64,000 bases of DNA. Origin: CAVREM01 sp963728825. Its GTDB lineage: Bacteria; Acidobacteriota; Vicinamibacteria; Vicinamibacterales; CAVVIG01. Below, piece after piece: positions 10,201 through 18,533 of the stretch. The notes beneath the pieces are model-generated. The model was not told the origin of the DNA. It did no database searches and saw nothing but the letters and a program-made list of their open reading frames with translations. A program made the translations under genes and the position numbers. Within the stretch, counting starts at the first letter, position 1. The number at the start of each line of letters is the position of its first letter. The stretch is taken from contig CAVSLA010000004.1 in assembly GCA_963728825.1 (NCBI GenBank), positions 868,001 to 932,000 on the forward strand. The letters are read 5' to 3'.

Positions 10201-10316
10201 TCGGCCGCGGCGAGCAGGCCGGCTCGCTGGCCAATCTGGTGACGCCGACGGTGGTCGATCCGAATTCGTACGCGCCCGAGTACAAAGGCTTCCTCGTCAA
10301 ACTGGAGAAAGTGTGA
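7242..10316 (+). CDS. fdnG: Formate dehydrogenase alpha subunit, selenocysteine-containing, Tat-exported
   Basis: The catalytic Mo/W-bisMGD subunit of membrane-bound formate dehydrogenase oxidises formate on the periplasmic side. Read through the TGA at 7824-7826, the product is 1024 residues, as in FdnG/FdoG. The start is TTG at 7242 behind GGGGAGAGG. TRREFLK is a Tat signal. CPYCSVSC with a later CPKG gives the [4Fe-4S] site. The TGA falls at residue 195 in QQARI-Sec-HGPT, the exact place of Sec196 in E. coli FdnG; homology continues on both sides in the same frame (FGRGAMTN, YALGWT, NPLHP, TEHFHYWT). A SECIS-like hairpin follows. It needs selA/B/C/D elsewhere in the genome. Confidence 0.95.
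7824..7856 (+). promoter_or_regulatory. UGA(Sec) codon with bacterial SECIS element
   Basis: The in-frame TGA (7824-7826) is followed by 11 nt and then a perfect stem of GGTGGCC (7838-7844) and GGCCGCC (7850-7856), including one G-T pair, closing an AGTCT loop. In E. coli the minimal SECIS upper stem-loop is likewise separated from the UGA by 11 nt and presents a G/U-rich apical loop to SelB. Position, spacing and homology agree, so this is read as recoding and not as a mutation. Confidence 0.9.
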
Positions 10317-10450
10317 CGTCCTGTTCTGAATATGCCCGAGCGCAACGGCGCGAGGACATCAGGCGTGGGGGTGGGGCTGCCGTGACGTCCTGTTCTAGAT
10401 ACGCGCGAGCGCGGCGGCGCGAGCGCGTCACGCGTGGGGGTGGGGCCCCA
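10313..10450 (+). repeat. 69-nt direct tandem duplication between fdnG and fdnH
   Basis: Two copies of a roughly 69-nt unit start at 10313 and 10382, beginning GTGACGTCCTGTTCT and ending GCGTGGGGGTGGGG. The first copy overlaps the fdnG stop codon. The second ends in a hairpin (GCGTGGGG at 10432-10439, CCCCACGC at 10446-10453) that closes 11 nt before the fdnH ATG. Copies differ at scattered positions, so the duplication is not very recent. Confidence 0.85.
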
Positions 10451-10463
10451 CGCATTTAAGATA

Positions 10464-11345
10464 ATGTCCACGCTAGAGATTCTTCGCAGTTCAGCGTCCT
10501 CCGCCCCGGCGCCCGGGATCCGTCTGCAGCCGACGGTGACGAAGCTCGTCGACACCACGACCTGCATCGGCTGCAAGGCATGCGAGGTCGCCTGCCAGGA
10601 GTGGAACGATCTCCCACCAGAGACGACCGTGCAGATGGGGACCTACCAGACGCTCCCCGACATGACCGAGAATTTCTGGAATCTGATTCGCTTCCGGGAG
10701 CACGAGGACGGGGAAGGCGCGCTGCGCTGGCTGATGCGCAAGGATCAGTGCATGCACTGCACCGAGCCGGGCTGCCTGGTCGCCTGTCCCGCGCCGGGCG
10801 CGATCGTCCAGTACACCAACGGCATCGTCGACTTTCAGCAGGACCAGTGCATCGGCTGCGGCTACTGCATGACGGGCTGCCCCTTCAACGTCCCGAAGTT
10901 CAGTCAGAAAACCCGGCGGGTCTACAAGTGCACGTTGTGCGTCGACCGGACATCGGTCGGCCTCCAGCCGGCGTGTGTGAAAGCCTGTCCGACGAGCTGT
11001 CTGCAGTTCGGCACCAAAGAGCAGATGCTCGAAGTTGCCGAGACGCGCGTCAACCAGCTCAGAGCGAATGGCATGCATCAGGCCGGAATCTACGACCCGC
11101 CCGGCGTCGGCGGGACCGGCGTCGTGACCGTCCTGGCCTATGCCGACCAGCCGGAACTCTACGGGTTGCCGCGCAACCCGACGATTCCCCTGGCGGTGCG
11201 CTTGTGGAAAGGACCGCTCAAGACGATCGGCAACGTCGCAATGCTTGGTGGCATTGTCGCCGCGGCGGTTCATTTCATCCGTTTCGGCCGCAAGCAACTG
11301 CCGCGCGAGGCTTCGGGACCGCCGAGCGCGCCGCACACTTCGTGA
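10464..11345 (+). CDS. fdnH: Formate dehydrogenase iron-sulfur (beta) subunit
   Basis: This 293-residue electron-transfer subunit carries electrons from the catalytic subunit to the cytochrome b subunit. It has four [4Fe-4S] cysteine clusters: CIGCKACEVAC, CMHCTEPGCLVAC, CIGCGYCMTGC and the YKCTLC / CVKACPTSC pair. A single C-terminal membrane helix (about 255-275, VAMLGGIVAAAVHFI) anchors it. The ATG at 10464 is chosen over an upstream in-frame start at 10434 because that one lies in the repeat hairpin. No strong Shine-Dalgarno sequence is visible. The stop is 5 nt before the next gene. Confidence 0.94.
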   Translation: MSTLEILRSSASSAPAPGIRLQPTVTKLVDTTTCIGCKACEVACQEWNDLPPETTVQMGTYQTLPDMTENFWNLIRFREHEDGEGALRWLMRKDQCMHCTEPGCLVACPAPGAIVQYTNGIVDFQQDQCIGCGYCMTGCPFNVPKFSQKTRRVYKCTLCVDRTSVGLQPACVKACPTSCLQFGTKEQMLEVAETRVNQLRANGMHQAGIYDPPGVGGTGVVTVLAYADQPELYGLPRNPTIPLAVRLWKGPLKTIGNVAMLGGIVAAAVHFIRFGRKQLPREASGPPSAPHTS

Positions 11346-11350
11346 GCGCC

Positions 11351-11980
11351 ATGCATCCTGTGAACCTCGAGAACCCAGGCCGCATCGTTCGCTATGCGTT
11401 CCGCGAGCGGCTGATCCACGCGGTCGCCGGACTGTCGTATTTCTACCTGATGCTGACGGGGCTGGCGTTCTGGACACCGGCCCTTTATTGGCTGGCGATT
11501 GTCCTGGGCGGCGGCTATCTGTCCCGTCTGCTTCATCCGTGGCTCGGCCTGGTGTTCGCCGCCGCGGTCGTGTCGATGGCCGCCACCTGGTGGCGCGATA
11601 TGCGCATCACCGACGCCGACAAGAAGTGGCGACGCGCGATGGGGCACTACGTTCGCAATGAAGACGTCAGCGTGCCGCCGGCCGGCCGCTTCAACTACGG
11701 TCAGAAGATGTTGTTCTGGATCATGGTGTGGGGCGGACTGATCCTGCTGGCGTCCGGCCTCGTCATGTGGTTCGTCGCGGCGGTTCCGTGGGAACTGAAC
11801 GTCCTTCGACTGATGGCGCCGCTGGTACACGCGGTCGCGGCGCTCGTCACCATCGGCGGCTTCATCGTTCACGTCTACATGGGCCTGGCGGTCGTGCCCG
11901 GGGGCTTTCACGCGATCGTTCACGGCGACGTGAGCGAGACCTGGGCACGGCATCACCATCCGGCCTGGCGGCGGGACTAG
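11351..11980 (+). CDS. fdnI: Formate dehydrogenase cytochrome b (gamma) subunit
   Basis: This is the membrane subunit that passes electrons to quinone, 209 residues with four predicted helices (about 22-40, 53-75, 112-135, 150-175). Candidate haem histidines lie in RLIHAVAG, HPWLG, LVHAVAAL and FIVHVYMG, as in FdnI/FdoI. The ATG at 11351 is 5 nt after the fdnH stop. The C-terminus (HARHHHP-like, His-rich) lies on the cytoplasmic side by family topology. It forms the third gene of the operon. Confidence 0.92.
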   Translation: MHPVNLENPGRIVRYAFRERLIHAVAGLSYFYLMLTGLAFWTPALYWLAIVLGGGYLSRLLHPWLGLVFAAAVVSMAATWWRDMRITDADKKWRRAMGHYVRNEDVSVPPAGRFNYGQKMLFWIMVWGGLILLASGLVMWFVAAVPWELNVLRLMAPLVHAVAALVTIGGFIVHVYMGLAVVPGGFHAIVHGDVSETWARHHHPAWRRD

Positions 11981-11985
11981 CCGGC

Positions 11986-12720
11986 TTGAGTGGCTGGGAC
12001 GAGCGAATCGCCCGGGCGCGATTGCTCGCCGACCGCAGCCCCGCCGCGTCCGGAATTCTCGCGTTCTACGCCAAGCTCGCCGAATACCAGCGGCAATCGT
12101 CGGCGGTCGATCTGGCGAGCGCCGCGCAGGCCATTCCTGTTTTCCTGACGTGGCTGAACCGCCACGCGCCTCCGCCGCTCGCGCGGGCCGCAGCAGACGG
12201 TGCCGGCGTGCCGCTCGAACGATGGCGCACGCTGCTGGAGCACCGCATCGAGACCGGGGAGCTCGAGGAGGACGACGTTGTGGGATTTGTTGTCGAGGCG
12301 GTTCTTCAGCCGGCGGTCCAGAGCAAGAAGTCACAAGTCCACTTGAAAGCCGATACCGGATATGGCCGCTGTCCGACGTGCGCCAGCCGGCCGGTGGTCG
12401 GCGCTTTGCGAGAGGAGGGTCACGGCGCCCGCCGTGTCCTGGTGTGCTCACTCTGCGCCGGTGAGTGGAACTTTCCACGCGTCCAATGCCCGGCGTGCGA
12501 GGAGAGCCGTTTCGACGCGCTGCCCGTCTATACTGCTGACACGCTGGGGCACGTCCGCATCGATGCCTGCGACACCTGTCAGACGTATCTGAAGACTGTC
12601 GACCTGACCCGTGACGCGCTCGCAGTGCCGGTGGTGGACGACCTGTCGACCGTGCCGCTGGACCTCTGGGCCCGCGAGCGCGGCTACCGGAGGTTGTACC
12701 CAAACCTGCTCCGGCTGTAA
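11986..12720 (+). CDS. fdhE: Formate dehydrogenase accessory protein FdhE
   Basis: A cytoplasmic assembly factor of about 244 residues needed for maturation of respiratory formate dehydrogenases. Three cysteine pairs of the rubredoxin-like zinc or iron domain are visible: CPTCASRP, CSLC..CPAC and CDTC. A TTG at 11986, 5 nt after the fdnI stop, is the best start; there is no good ATG in frame, so the start is uncertain. The C-terminus (RERGYRRLYPNLLRL) is typical of the family. Its place as fourth gene supports a functional, not decayed, operon. Confidence 0.88.
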   Translation: MSGWDERIARARLLADRSPAASGILAFYAKLAEYQRQSSAVDLASAAQAIPVFLTWLNRHAPPPLARAAADGAGVPLERWRTLLEHRIETGELEEDDVVGFVVEAVLQPAVQSKKSQVHLKADTGYGRCPTCASRPVVGALREEGHGARRVLVCSLCAGEWNFPRVQCPACEESRFDALPVYTADTLGHVRIDACDTCQTYLKTVDLTRDALAVPVVDDLSTVPLDLWARERGYRRLYPNLLRL

Positions 12721-12765
12721 TCCGTCTAAACCGACGGCCCGGGCTGTGGTCAACGAGGTAACGCG

Positions 12766-15300
12766 ATGCTGAAGGACATCAGATATGCCGCGCGGATCCT
12801 GTTGCGGAGCAAATGGTGGACCGCGATGGTCGTCCTGTCGCTGGCCCTTGGCATCGGTGCGAACACGGCTCTCTTCAGCGCGGTCAACGGTCTGGCGTTC
12901 CGAACGGTTCCCGTCGAGGATCCGGGCTCGCTGATCAGGTTCCGTCACGTCGGGCGCAACCAGATGTCGCAGAACACCAGCGAATATGGTGCGGTGAATC
13001 GAGAGGGGGATATCCCGCTCGGCACGACCTTCTCCTATCCGATGTTCAGGGAGCTGCGCACCGCCAACCAGACGATGGTCGATCTCACGGCTGGGGCGCC
13101 GAACAGCCAGGTGAACGTCGTCGTCGACGGGAGCGCGGAGATCGCGACGTCCTACATCGCAGCGGGGAACTACCACGGGCTGCTTGGAATTCAGGCCGTG
13201 CTGGGGCGAACGCTGATGCCTGACGACGATCAGCCGACGGCCGAGCCGGTAGCGGTCGTCAGCCATGGATTCTGGACCCGACGGTTCGGCCGAAACCCGA
13301 AGGTCATCGGACAGGTCGTGCGCGCCAACAATACGCCGGTAACGATCGTCGGCGTTCTGTCACCAGAGTTCACGGGCATCCAGCGAGCGGTGGGAGTCGC
13401 CCCGGACATCAGTTTTCCGCTCTCCCTCGACGCGCGGATCAATTCGCAGGCCGTCCCGCCGAAAGGGACGCCGCGGCTCGACGATCCGACCTACTGGTGG
13501 CTGCAGGTGGTCGGACGGTTGAAGCCAGGCGTATCGCCGCAGCAGGTGGAGGGAAATCTGGCGGGAGTGTTCCAGCAGGCCGCACGAGCCGGATACGACT
13601 CGGTGCTCGCGTCGCTGACGCCGGGGGAGCGTGAGTCGTCGCAGTATCAGGATCGGACCGAAGTGTCCCGGCTCCAGATCGGCTCCGGCGCTCGGGGTCT
13701 CTACGACGTGTCCGAAGCCGAAATGCGCGGCGTGACCATTCTGGTCGTGGTGGTCGCGCTCATTCTGTTGATTGTCTGCGCGAACGTCGCCAATCTGCAG
13801 CTCGCACGGGCGGCGGCGCGGCAGCGGGAAATCTCCGTGCGGCTGTCGCTGGGCGCCACGCGATGGCGGCTGGTGCGGCAACTGCTGACGGAGAGCGTCG
13901 TGCTCGCGTTCGCCGGTGCGGCCGGCGGCTGGGTGGTCGCGTACTGGGGCAGGCAATTGATTCCGGGACTGGGAGGACAGGCGCCGCTCGACTGGCGGGT
14001 GCTCGGCTTCGCCGCGGCTGTAGCGCTGGTTTCCGGCATTCTCTTCGGGATTGCGCCGGCGCTCCGCTCGACGCGGTTCCAGATCGGAGAAGCGCTCAAA
14101 GAAACCAACCGGACGGTCGCCGGCTCCCGTTCGCTGCTCGGCAAGTCGCTGCTGGTCGTTCAGGTGGCGGTCTCGCTGATGTTGCTGATTGGCGCGGGGC
14201 TGTTTCTCCGGACCGTGGAAAATCTGCGGCGGGTGGACGTGGGCTTCAATCCGAACAACCTCGTCCTGTTCCGGGTGAATCCGCAGCTGAACGGCTACGA
14301 CTCACCGCGCATCGGTGCGCTCTACGACCAGATCAACGAGCGTCTGCAGGCGGTTCCTGGCGTCAGAGCCGTGACGATGTCGAACCCGCCGCTGCTCTCT
14401 GGCAGCGTCAACGGCACCAGCTTCATCGTGCAGGGCCGGCCGTTTTCGCGCGGCCGACAGAACGACATCAACCGGGTCAGGATCGCCGCGAACTTTTTCG
14501 GCACGATGGAAATCCCGCTGCTCGCCGGACGTGACTTCACCCCTCAGGACAACCTGAAGGCGCCGCGCGTCGCCATCATCAATCAGGCCGCCGCGCGGAA
14601 GTTCTTCCCGGACGAAAATCCGCTCGGCCGCCGCTTCGGCAGCAGTCCCGAAAACAGCGGCGAGATCGAGGTGGTCGGCATCGTCCGTGATGCCAGGTAC
14701 AACAGCGTCCGCGACGAGGCGCCGCCGACGATGTACGTCCCGTACATCCAGGGTCCGCTCGGCGGCATGGCGTACGAGGTGCGGACGGCGGGCGATCCCG
14801 CTGGCACGCTGGGGGCGATTCGCGAAGCAGTCCGTCAGGTCGATTCGAACGTGCCGCTGATGAACGTGTCGACGCAGCTCGAACAGATCGAGATGCGCTT
14901 CGCGCAGGAGCGGCTGCTGGCACGCGCCTATCTGCTGTTCGGCGGCCTGGCGCTGCTCGTGGCGTCAATCGGCCTGTTCGGACTGATGTCCTACAGCGTC
15001 GCGCGCCGGACCAACGAGATCGGCGTGCGGATGGCGCTCGGCGCCGAGCGGCGCGACGTCGTGCGCATGATCATGGGGGAGTCGCAGCGGCTGGTGGTGA
15101 TTGGTCTGGCGATCGGTCTGGCCGCGGCCCTGGCGGCAGGTCGTCTCGTCGGCACCCTGCTGTTCGGGCTGCAGCCGACCGACTCGTCGACGATCGCGCT
15201 GGCCGTGGTCGTGCTCGCGGCGGTTTCGGCGTTCGCCGGCTACGTGCCGGCGCGCCGCGCGGCCGGCGTCGATCCGATGACGGCGCTCCGCTACGAATAA
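12766..15300 (+). CDS. MacB/FtsX-like permease, acidobacterial orphan permease type (ADOP)
   Basis: An 844-residue inner-membrane permease made of two MacB periplasmic-core plus FtsX modules in tandem. An N-terminal helix (about 20-40, ALGIGANTALFSAVN) leads into the first periplasmic domain (to about 320). Helices fall at about 325-345, 375-395 and 410-435; the second periplasmic domain is about 480-690, with last helices at about 725-750, 785-805 and 815-835. The RQREISVRLSLGATRWRLVRQ and NEIGVRMALGAERRDVVRMI segments are the duplicated FtsX signature. No ATPase gene is adjacent, as is usual for the ADOP group. The cargo is unknown. Confidence 0.9.
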   Translation: MLKDIRYAARILLRSKWWTAMVVLSLALGIGANTALFSAVNGLAFRTVPVEDPGSLIRFRHVGRNQMSQNTSEYGAVNREGDIPLGTTFSYPMFRELRTANQTMVDLTAGAPNSQVNVVVDGSAEIATSYIAAGNYHGLLGIQAVLGRTLMPDDDQPTAEPVAVVSHGFWTRRFGRNPKVIGQVVRANNTPVTIVGVLSPEFTGIQRAVGVAPDISFPLSLDARINSQAVPPKGTPRLDDPTYWWLQVVGRLKPGVSPQQVEGNLAGVFQQAARAGYDSVLASLTPGERESSQYQDRTEVSRLQIGSGARGLYDVSEAEMRGVTILVVVVALILLIVCANVANLQLARAAARQREISVRLSLGATRWRLVRQLLTESVVLAFAGAAGGWVVAYWGRQLIPGLGGQAPLDWRVLGFAAAVALVSGILFGIAPALRSTRFQIGEALKETNRTVAGSRSLLGKSLLVVQVAVSLMLLIGAGLFLRTVENLRRVDVGFNPNNLVLFRVNPQLNGYDSPRIGALYDQINERLQAVPGVRAVTMSNPPLLSGSVNGTSFIVQGRPFSRGRQNDINRVRIAANFFGTMEIPLLAGRDFTPQDNLKAPRVAIINQAAARKFFPDENPLGRRFGSSPENSGEIEVVGIVRDARYNSVRDEAPPTMYVPYIQGPLGGMAYEVRTAGDPAGTLGAIREAVRQVDSNVPLMNVSTQLEQIEMRFAQERLLARAYLLFGGLALLVASIGLFGLMSYSVARRTNEIGVRMALGAERRDVVRMIMGESQRLVVIGLAIGLAAALAAGRLVGTLLFGLQPTDSSTIALAVVVLAAVSAFAGYVPARRAAGVDPMTALRYE

Positions 15301-15378
15301 CGCCGAATGGTGTTGCCAAGCTCGACCATTGTGCCCAATAATCGTCGCATACACGTTTCAGCGATCTTCGGAGGAACT

Positions 15379-16419
15379 ATGGCAGGGAGTGGCATCAGCT
15401 GGCTCCGGGCGGGAGTGGCGCTGGGTTCTGTGCTTCTCGTGTCGGCGACCGCCGTCGCCCAGGGCATCACCGGAACCCGTCAGGGACAGGGCGGCAGCGT
15501 GGTTCAAGGGTCTGCCGGCACCGACGGATCAAAGGGAGACAGCGGTCTCGAACACTGCGACAAGCCGATGGGTGCCATGGCGGTCGTCGAGCCGCAGGAC
15601 TTCATCATCGCCTCGCTGCGGCGCTATAACCTCGGGTCGCCGACCGGTCTCATCCGCCTGATGATTCAGCAGTCGAACTGCTTCGTGGTCGTCGAGCGCG
15701 GCATCGGTCTGCAGAACGCGATGCAGGAGCGGGCGCTGCAGCAGGGCGGTCAGCTGCGCGCCGACTCGAACGTCGGCGGCGGTCAGATGGTGACGGCCGA
15801 CTACATTCTCACGCCCGCGGTGGTGTTCTCCGAGAACAATGCCGGCGGCGTCGCGGCCGGCGCGGTGGGCGGTCTGTTCGGACGCACGGTCGGCGCGATC
15901 GCCGGCGGTCTGAAATTCAAGGAAGCGCAGACCAGCATGCTGATGGCCGACGCGCGCAGCACCGTTCAAGTGGCAGCAGCCGAGGGCAGCACCAGGAAGG
16001 CAGACCTCGGGGTGGGCGGTCTGTTCGCGGGCGGTGGCGGCGGAGTCGCGGCCGGCGGCTACGGCAACACCAACGAGGGCAAGATCATCGCCGCCGCGCT
16101 GATGGACAACTACAACAACATCGTCAACGCGGTTCGCAACGATCCGACGCTGCAGCGCAGTGTCGGCACACTCGCCCAGGAAGCGGCAGCCGGCGGGCAG
16201 CGCCAGGCCGGTGCGGTCTTCGCGGAAGGCGATGTGCTTGGACCGAAGATCGCCGGCGTGAAGATCCTCTCGCAGCCGGCCGACAACGCCAAAGAAATCG
16301 GGACGCTGGGCCGCGCCGAGGAAGTGGTGGTCATCGGCAAGGAGCAGAACGGCTTCATCAACGTGCAGGGCGCCAACGGCGCCGGCTGGGTGAAGATCGT
16401 CCTCGTCAGCAAGCGGTAA
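15379..16419 (+). CDS. CsgG-like exported protein with C-terminal SH3 domain
   Basis: A 346-residue exported protein. GGAGG 5 nt before the ATG at 15379 and a signal peptide (to about AVAQG) fix the start. Residues about 50-250 resemble the CsgG/HfaB family: a short-patch LIRLMIQQSNCFVVVERG segment, a following NAMQERALQQ helix and a YILTPAVVF strand. Two glycine/alanine-rich stretches (near 150-170 and 205-225) could be membrane-active. The last 70 residues look like a bacterial SH3 domain (ILSQPADNAKEIGTL to GWVKIVLV), suggesting peptidoglycan binding. A secretion-pore role is possible but unproven; no lipobox was found, unlike CsgG. Confidence 0.65.
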   Translation: MAGSGISWLRAGVALGSVLLVSATAVAQGITGTRQGQGGSVVQGSAGTDGSKGDSGLEHCDKPMGAMAVVEPQDFIIASLRRYNLGSPTGLIRLMIQQSNCFVVVERGIGLQNAMQERALQQGGQLRADSNVGGGQMVTADYILTPAVVFSENNAGGVAAGAVGGLFGRTVGAIAGGLKFKEAQTSMLMADARSTVQVAAAEGSTRKADLGVGGLFAGGGGGVAAGGYGNTNEGKIIAAALMDNYNNIVNAVRNDPTLQRSVGTLAQEAAAGGQRQAGAVFAEGDVLGPKIAGVKILSQPADNAKEIGTLGRAEEVVVIGKEQNGFINVQGANGAGWVKIVLVSKR

Positions 16420-16502
16420 CAGGCGTTCTACGCGCGATGACTTCCATCGGGAGTCATCGCGCACCGGTCAGGGCAGTCGCGCTATCATCCAGATCAGTCG
16501 AT

Positions 16503-17864
16503 ATGCGCCGGCTTGCCGTCCTCGTCTGCTGTCTCGCCCTGGCCGCTTGCGGCGACGACGCGCCGGATCCGCCGGACACGTCGCCTGATGGCGTCGAACA
16601 AATCACCGGCAACGAGCGCATCGGTTGGCAGCAGCGCGCCGCCACATCCGGCGAATTGTCGGCGCTCCGCTTCAATATCTACGTCGACCAGTCACCGAGC
16701 GAGATTCAGGGCGTCAATTGCTCTGACGAGCCGACGGCTGCGGGCTTCTCATGCAGCGGTCAACTGCCACCGCTGTCTCCCGGCCGCCACGTGCTCCAGA
16801 TCACGTCGTTCGACGTCGCGTCGCGGCTCGAAAGCTCGCGCTCGGCCAGCTTGATCGTCCAGGTCGGCCAGTCGTCCCTCTCGCCGCCGGTATCTGCACC
16901 GATTAAGGTCGTCACCTCCGACGGTCTGCAACTTGTCGCGACACCGTTGACGTCCGATCTCGACGATCCAACGGATCTCGCGATCGCTCCCGACGGTCGC
17001 ATGTTCATCACCGAGCGTGCCGGGCGAATTCGGGTGGTCCGCGGCGGCACGCTGCAGCCGACGCCGGCCCTGGTGCTCGACGACGTGGTGGCGAGCGATC
17101 GGCGCGGTCTGCTGGGGCTGGCCATCGATCCGGCGTTCGAGAAAACCGGTCACGTCTTCGCCGTCTACACCGCCGCGACCGGATTCCGCGTCGCGCGCTT
17201 CCGGGCCGTCGGCGATACGCTGGGCGATCGCGCGATCGTCATCGACGATATCGATGCCCCTCGTCCCAGTCCGGCGGCCACGGTTCGGTTCGGACCCGAC
17301 GGCAAGCTTTATCTGGCGGTTGACGATGCCGGGGACCCGTCGAAACCCGGCGACCTGGGATCGTTCAGCGGCAAGGTGCTGCGCCTGAATGCCGACGGCA
17401 CGACGCCACCGGATCAGCCCGGGAATACGCCGGTCTACGCCCTGCATATCAATGAACCGCGCGGCATGGCCTGGGACGATCGCCGGTTGCTGTGGATTGC
17501 GGAGGGGGTGCGCCTGCAGGGTGTGTCACCGCCCGTCGCGACGACTCGCGCCACCAACCTGGTGAACTACAACCTGCCACCGGACGTCGGTCCGGGTGGG
17601 TTGATGTTCTATCGAGGCGCGCTCATGCCGCCGCTCGCGGGACATCTCCTGCTGGCGAGCACCGCGGGGCAGGCGATTCTGCGGTTGAAGTTCGATCCGG
17701 ACGATGGACGTCGGATTGCTTCGAGCGAATATCTTTTGCGTGGCGCCGTCGGCGGCATTCGATCGATCGCCGCGGGAACCGACGGCCTCGTGTTTTTCTG
17801 TACGGATCGCGAGCTCTTCATGCTCGCGCCTGATCCCGCACCACGAGAACCCCTGCGTCAATAG
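16503..17864 (+). CDS. PQQ-dependent sugar dehydrogenase-like lipoprotein
   Basis: A lipoprotein of 453 residues: MRRLAVLVCCLALAAC is a signal with lipobox, which selects the ATG at 16503 over one at 16437. Residues about 25-135 form an all-beta domain of unknown type. The rest is a six-bladed glucose/sorbosone-dehydrogenase-like propeller (DLAIAPDGRMFITERAGRIRV, RGLLGLAIDPAFEKTGHVF, VRFGPDGKLYLAVDD, HINEPRGMAWDD). Compared with true Gdh enzymes several PQQ and calcium contacts cannot be confirmed by eye, so catalytic activity is uncertain. A closer family member lies at 61094. Confidence 0.8.
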   Translation: MRRLAVLVCCLALAACGDDAPDPPDTSPDGVEQITGNERIGWQQRAATSGELSALRFNIYVDQSPSEIQGVNCSDEPTAAGFSCSGQLPPLSPGRHVLQITSFDVASRLESSRSASLIVQVGQSSLSPPVSAPIKVVTSDGLQLVATPLTSDLDDPTDLAIAPDGRMFITERAGRIRVVRGGTLQPTPALVLDDVVASDRRGLLGLAIDPAFEKTGHVFAVYTAATGFRVARFRAVGDTLGDRAIVIDDIDAPRPSPAATVRFGPDGKLYLAVDDAGDPSKPGDLGSFSGKVLRLNADGTTPPDQPGNTPVYALHINEPRGMAWDDRRLLWIAEGVRLQGVSPPVATTRATNLVNYNLPPDVGPGGLMFYRGALMPPLAGHLLLASTAGQAILRLKFDPDDGRRIASSEYLLRGAVGGIRSIAAGTDGLVFFCTDRELFMLAPDPAPREPLRQ

Positions 17865-17971
17865 GACGACCCGCCGCGATCAGTTTTTCAACACGACAAA
17901 CAGCACGGCCGCTCACGCGATGCCCTATACTGTGTAGCAATGTAGCGTTCGACTTCAGGAGGAACCCCGAC

Positions 17972-18415
17972 ATGATTCGCCGTTTTGCGCTCACGACCAT
18001 TCTTGCCGTCGCCGTCACCGGTGCCGTGGCTGCTGCTCCCGAGTCATTCGGCACGGGGGTTTCGCTCACAGAAACGACACCCATCGATCGCATCGTCGCC
18101 CGGCCGGCGGACTTCGAGGGTAAGACGGTCCGCGTCGAAGGCACGGTCGCCGCGGTCTGTACGCACATGGGCTGCTGGATGTCTCTGACGCCCGATGCCG
18201 CGAAAGACGGATCGAGCGTGATGATCAAGGTCGACGACGGCGTAATCGTGTTTCCGGTGAGCGCGAAAGGCAAGCGCGCCGCAGCGCAAGGCGTCGTGCA
18301 GCGCGTCACCGCCGACTCCGAAGGGCAGTCCGCCGCGGCCGAACATGCGAAGGCGCAAGGTAAGCAAGCGCCCGTCGCGTGGCAGATCAAGGCGACCGGC
18401 GCAGTCGTTTATTGA
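17972..18415 (+). CDS. DUF4920 exported protein
   Basis: A small periplasmic protein (147 residues) with a signal peptide ending near AVAAA. The domain is recognised by DFEGKTVRVEGTVAAVCTHMGCWMSL; the CxxxxCWM pair is the family hallmark and could bind metal or form a disulfide. The function of DUF4920 is not established. AGGAGG lies 6-8 nt before the ATG and a TATACT box near 17929 is a plausible -10. A REP-like cluster follows the stop. Confidence 0.8.
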   Translation: MIRRFALTTILAVAVTGAVAAAPESFGTGVSLTETTPIDRIVARPADFEGKTVRVEGTVAAVCTHMGCWMSLTPDAAKDGSSVMIKVDDGVIVFPVSAKGKRAAAQGVVQRVTADSEGQSAAAEHAKAQGKQAPVAWQIKATGAVVY

Positions 18416-18433
18416 GGCGCACTCGCATGTAGG

Positions 18434-18518
18434 CCGGGTCCTTTTGGACCCGGTGAACGCCGCGCACCTAAGAGGTGCGCCCTACGTACTGAACGCTGGC
18501 GCACGTAAGAGGTGCGCC
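18434..18518. repeat. Three REP-like hairpins between convergent genes
   Basis: The first (18434-18453) is CCGGGTCC / GGACCCGG with a TTTT loop, preceded by GTAGG. The second (18462-18480) is GCGCACCT / AGGTGCGC, followed by CCTACGTA. The third (18498-18518) is GGCGCAC / GTGCGCC, also followed by CCTACGTA. They fill the gap between the DUF4920 gene and the convergent PLP enzyme and might end transcripts from both sides, although no U-tract is present. Confidence 0.8.
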
Positions 18519-18533
18519 CTACGTACCGCCCGG

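Noticed and set aside
10580..11350. Long N-terminal extension of the cytochrome b subunit frame
   Set aside because: This part overlaps fdnH in another frame and has no motif; the true start is 11351, 5 nt after the fdnH stop.
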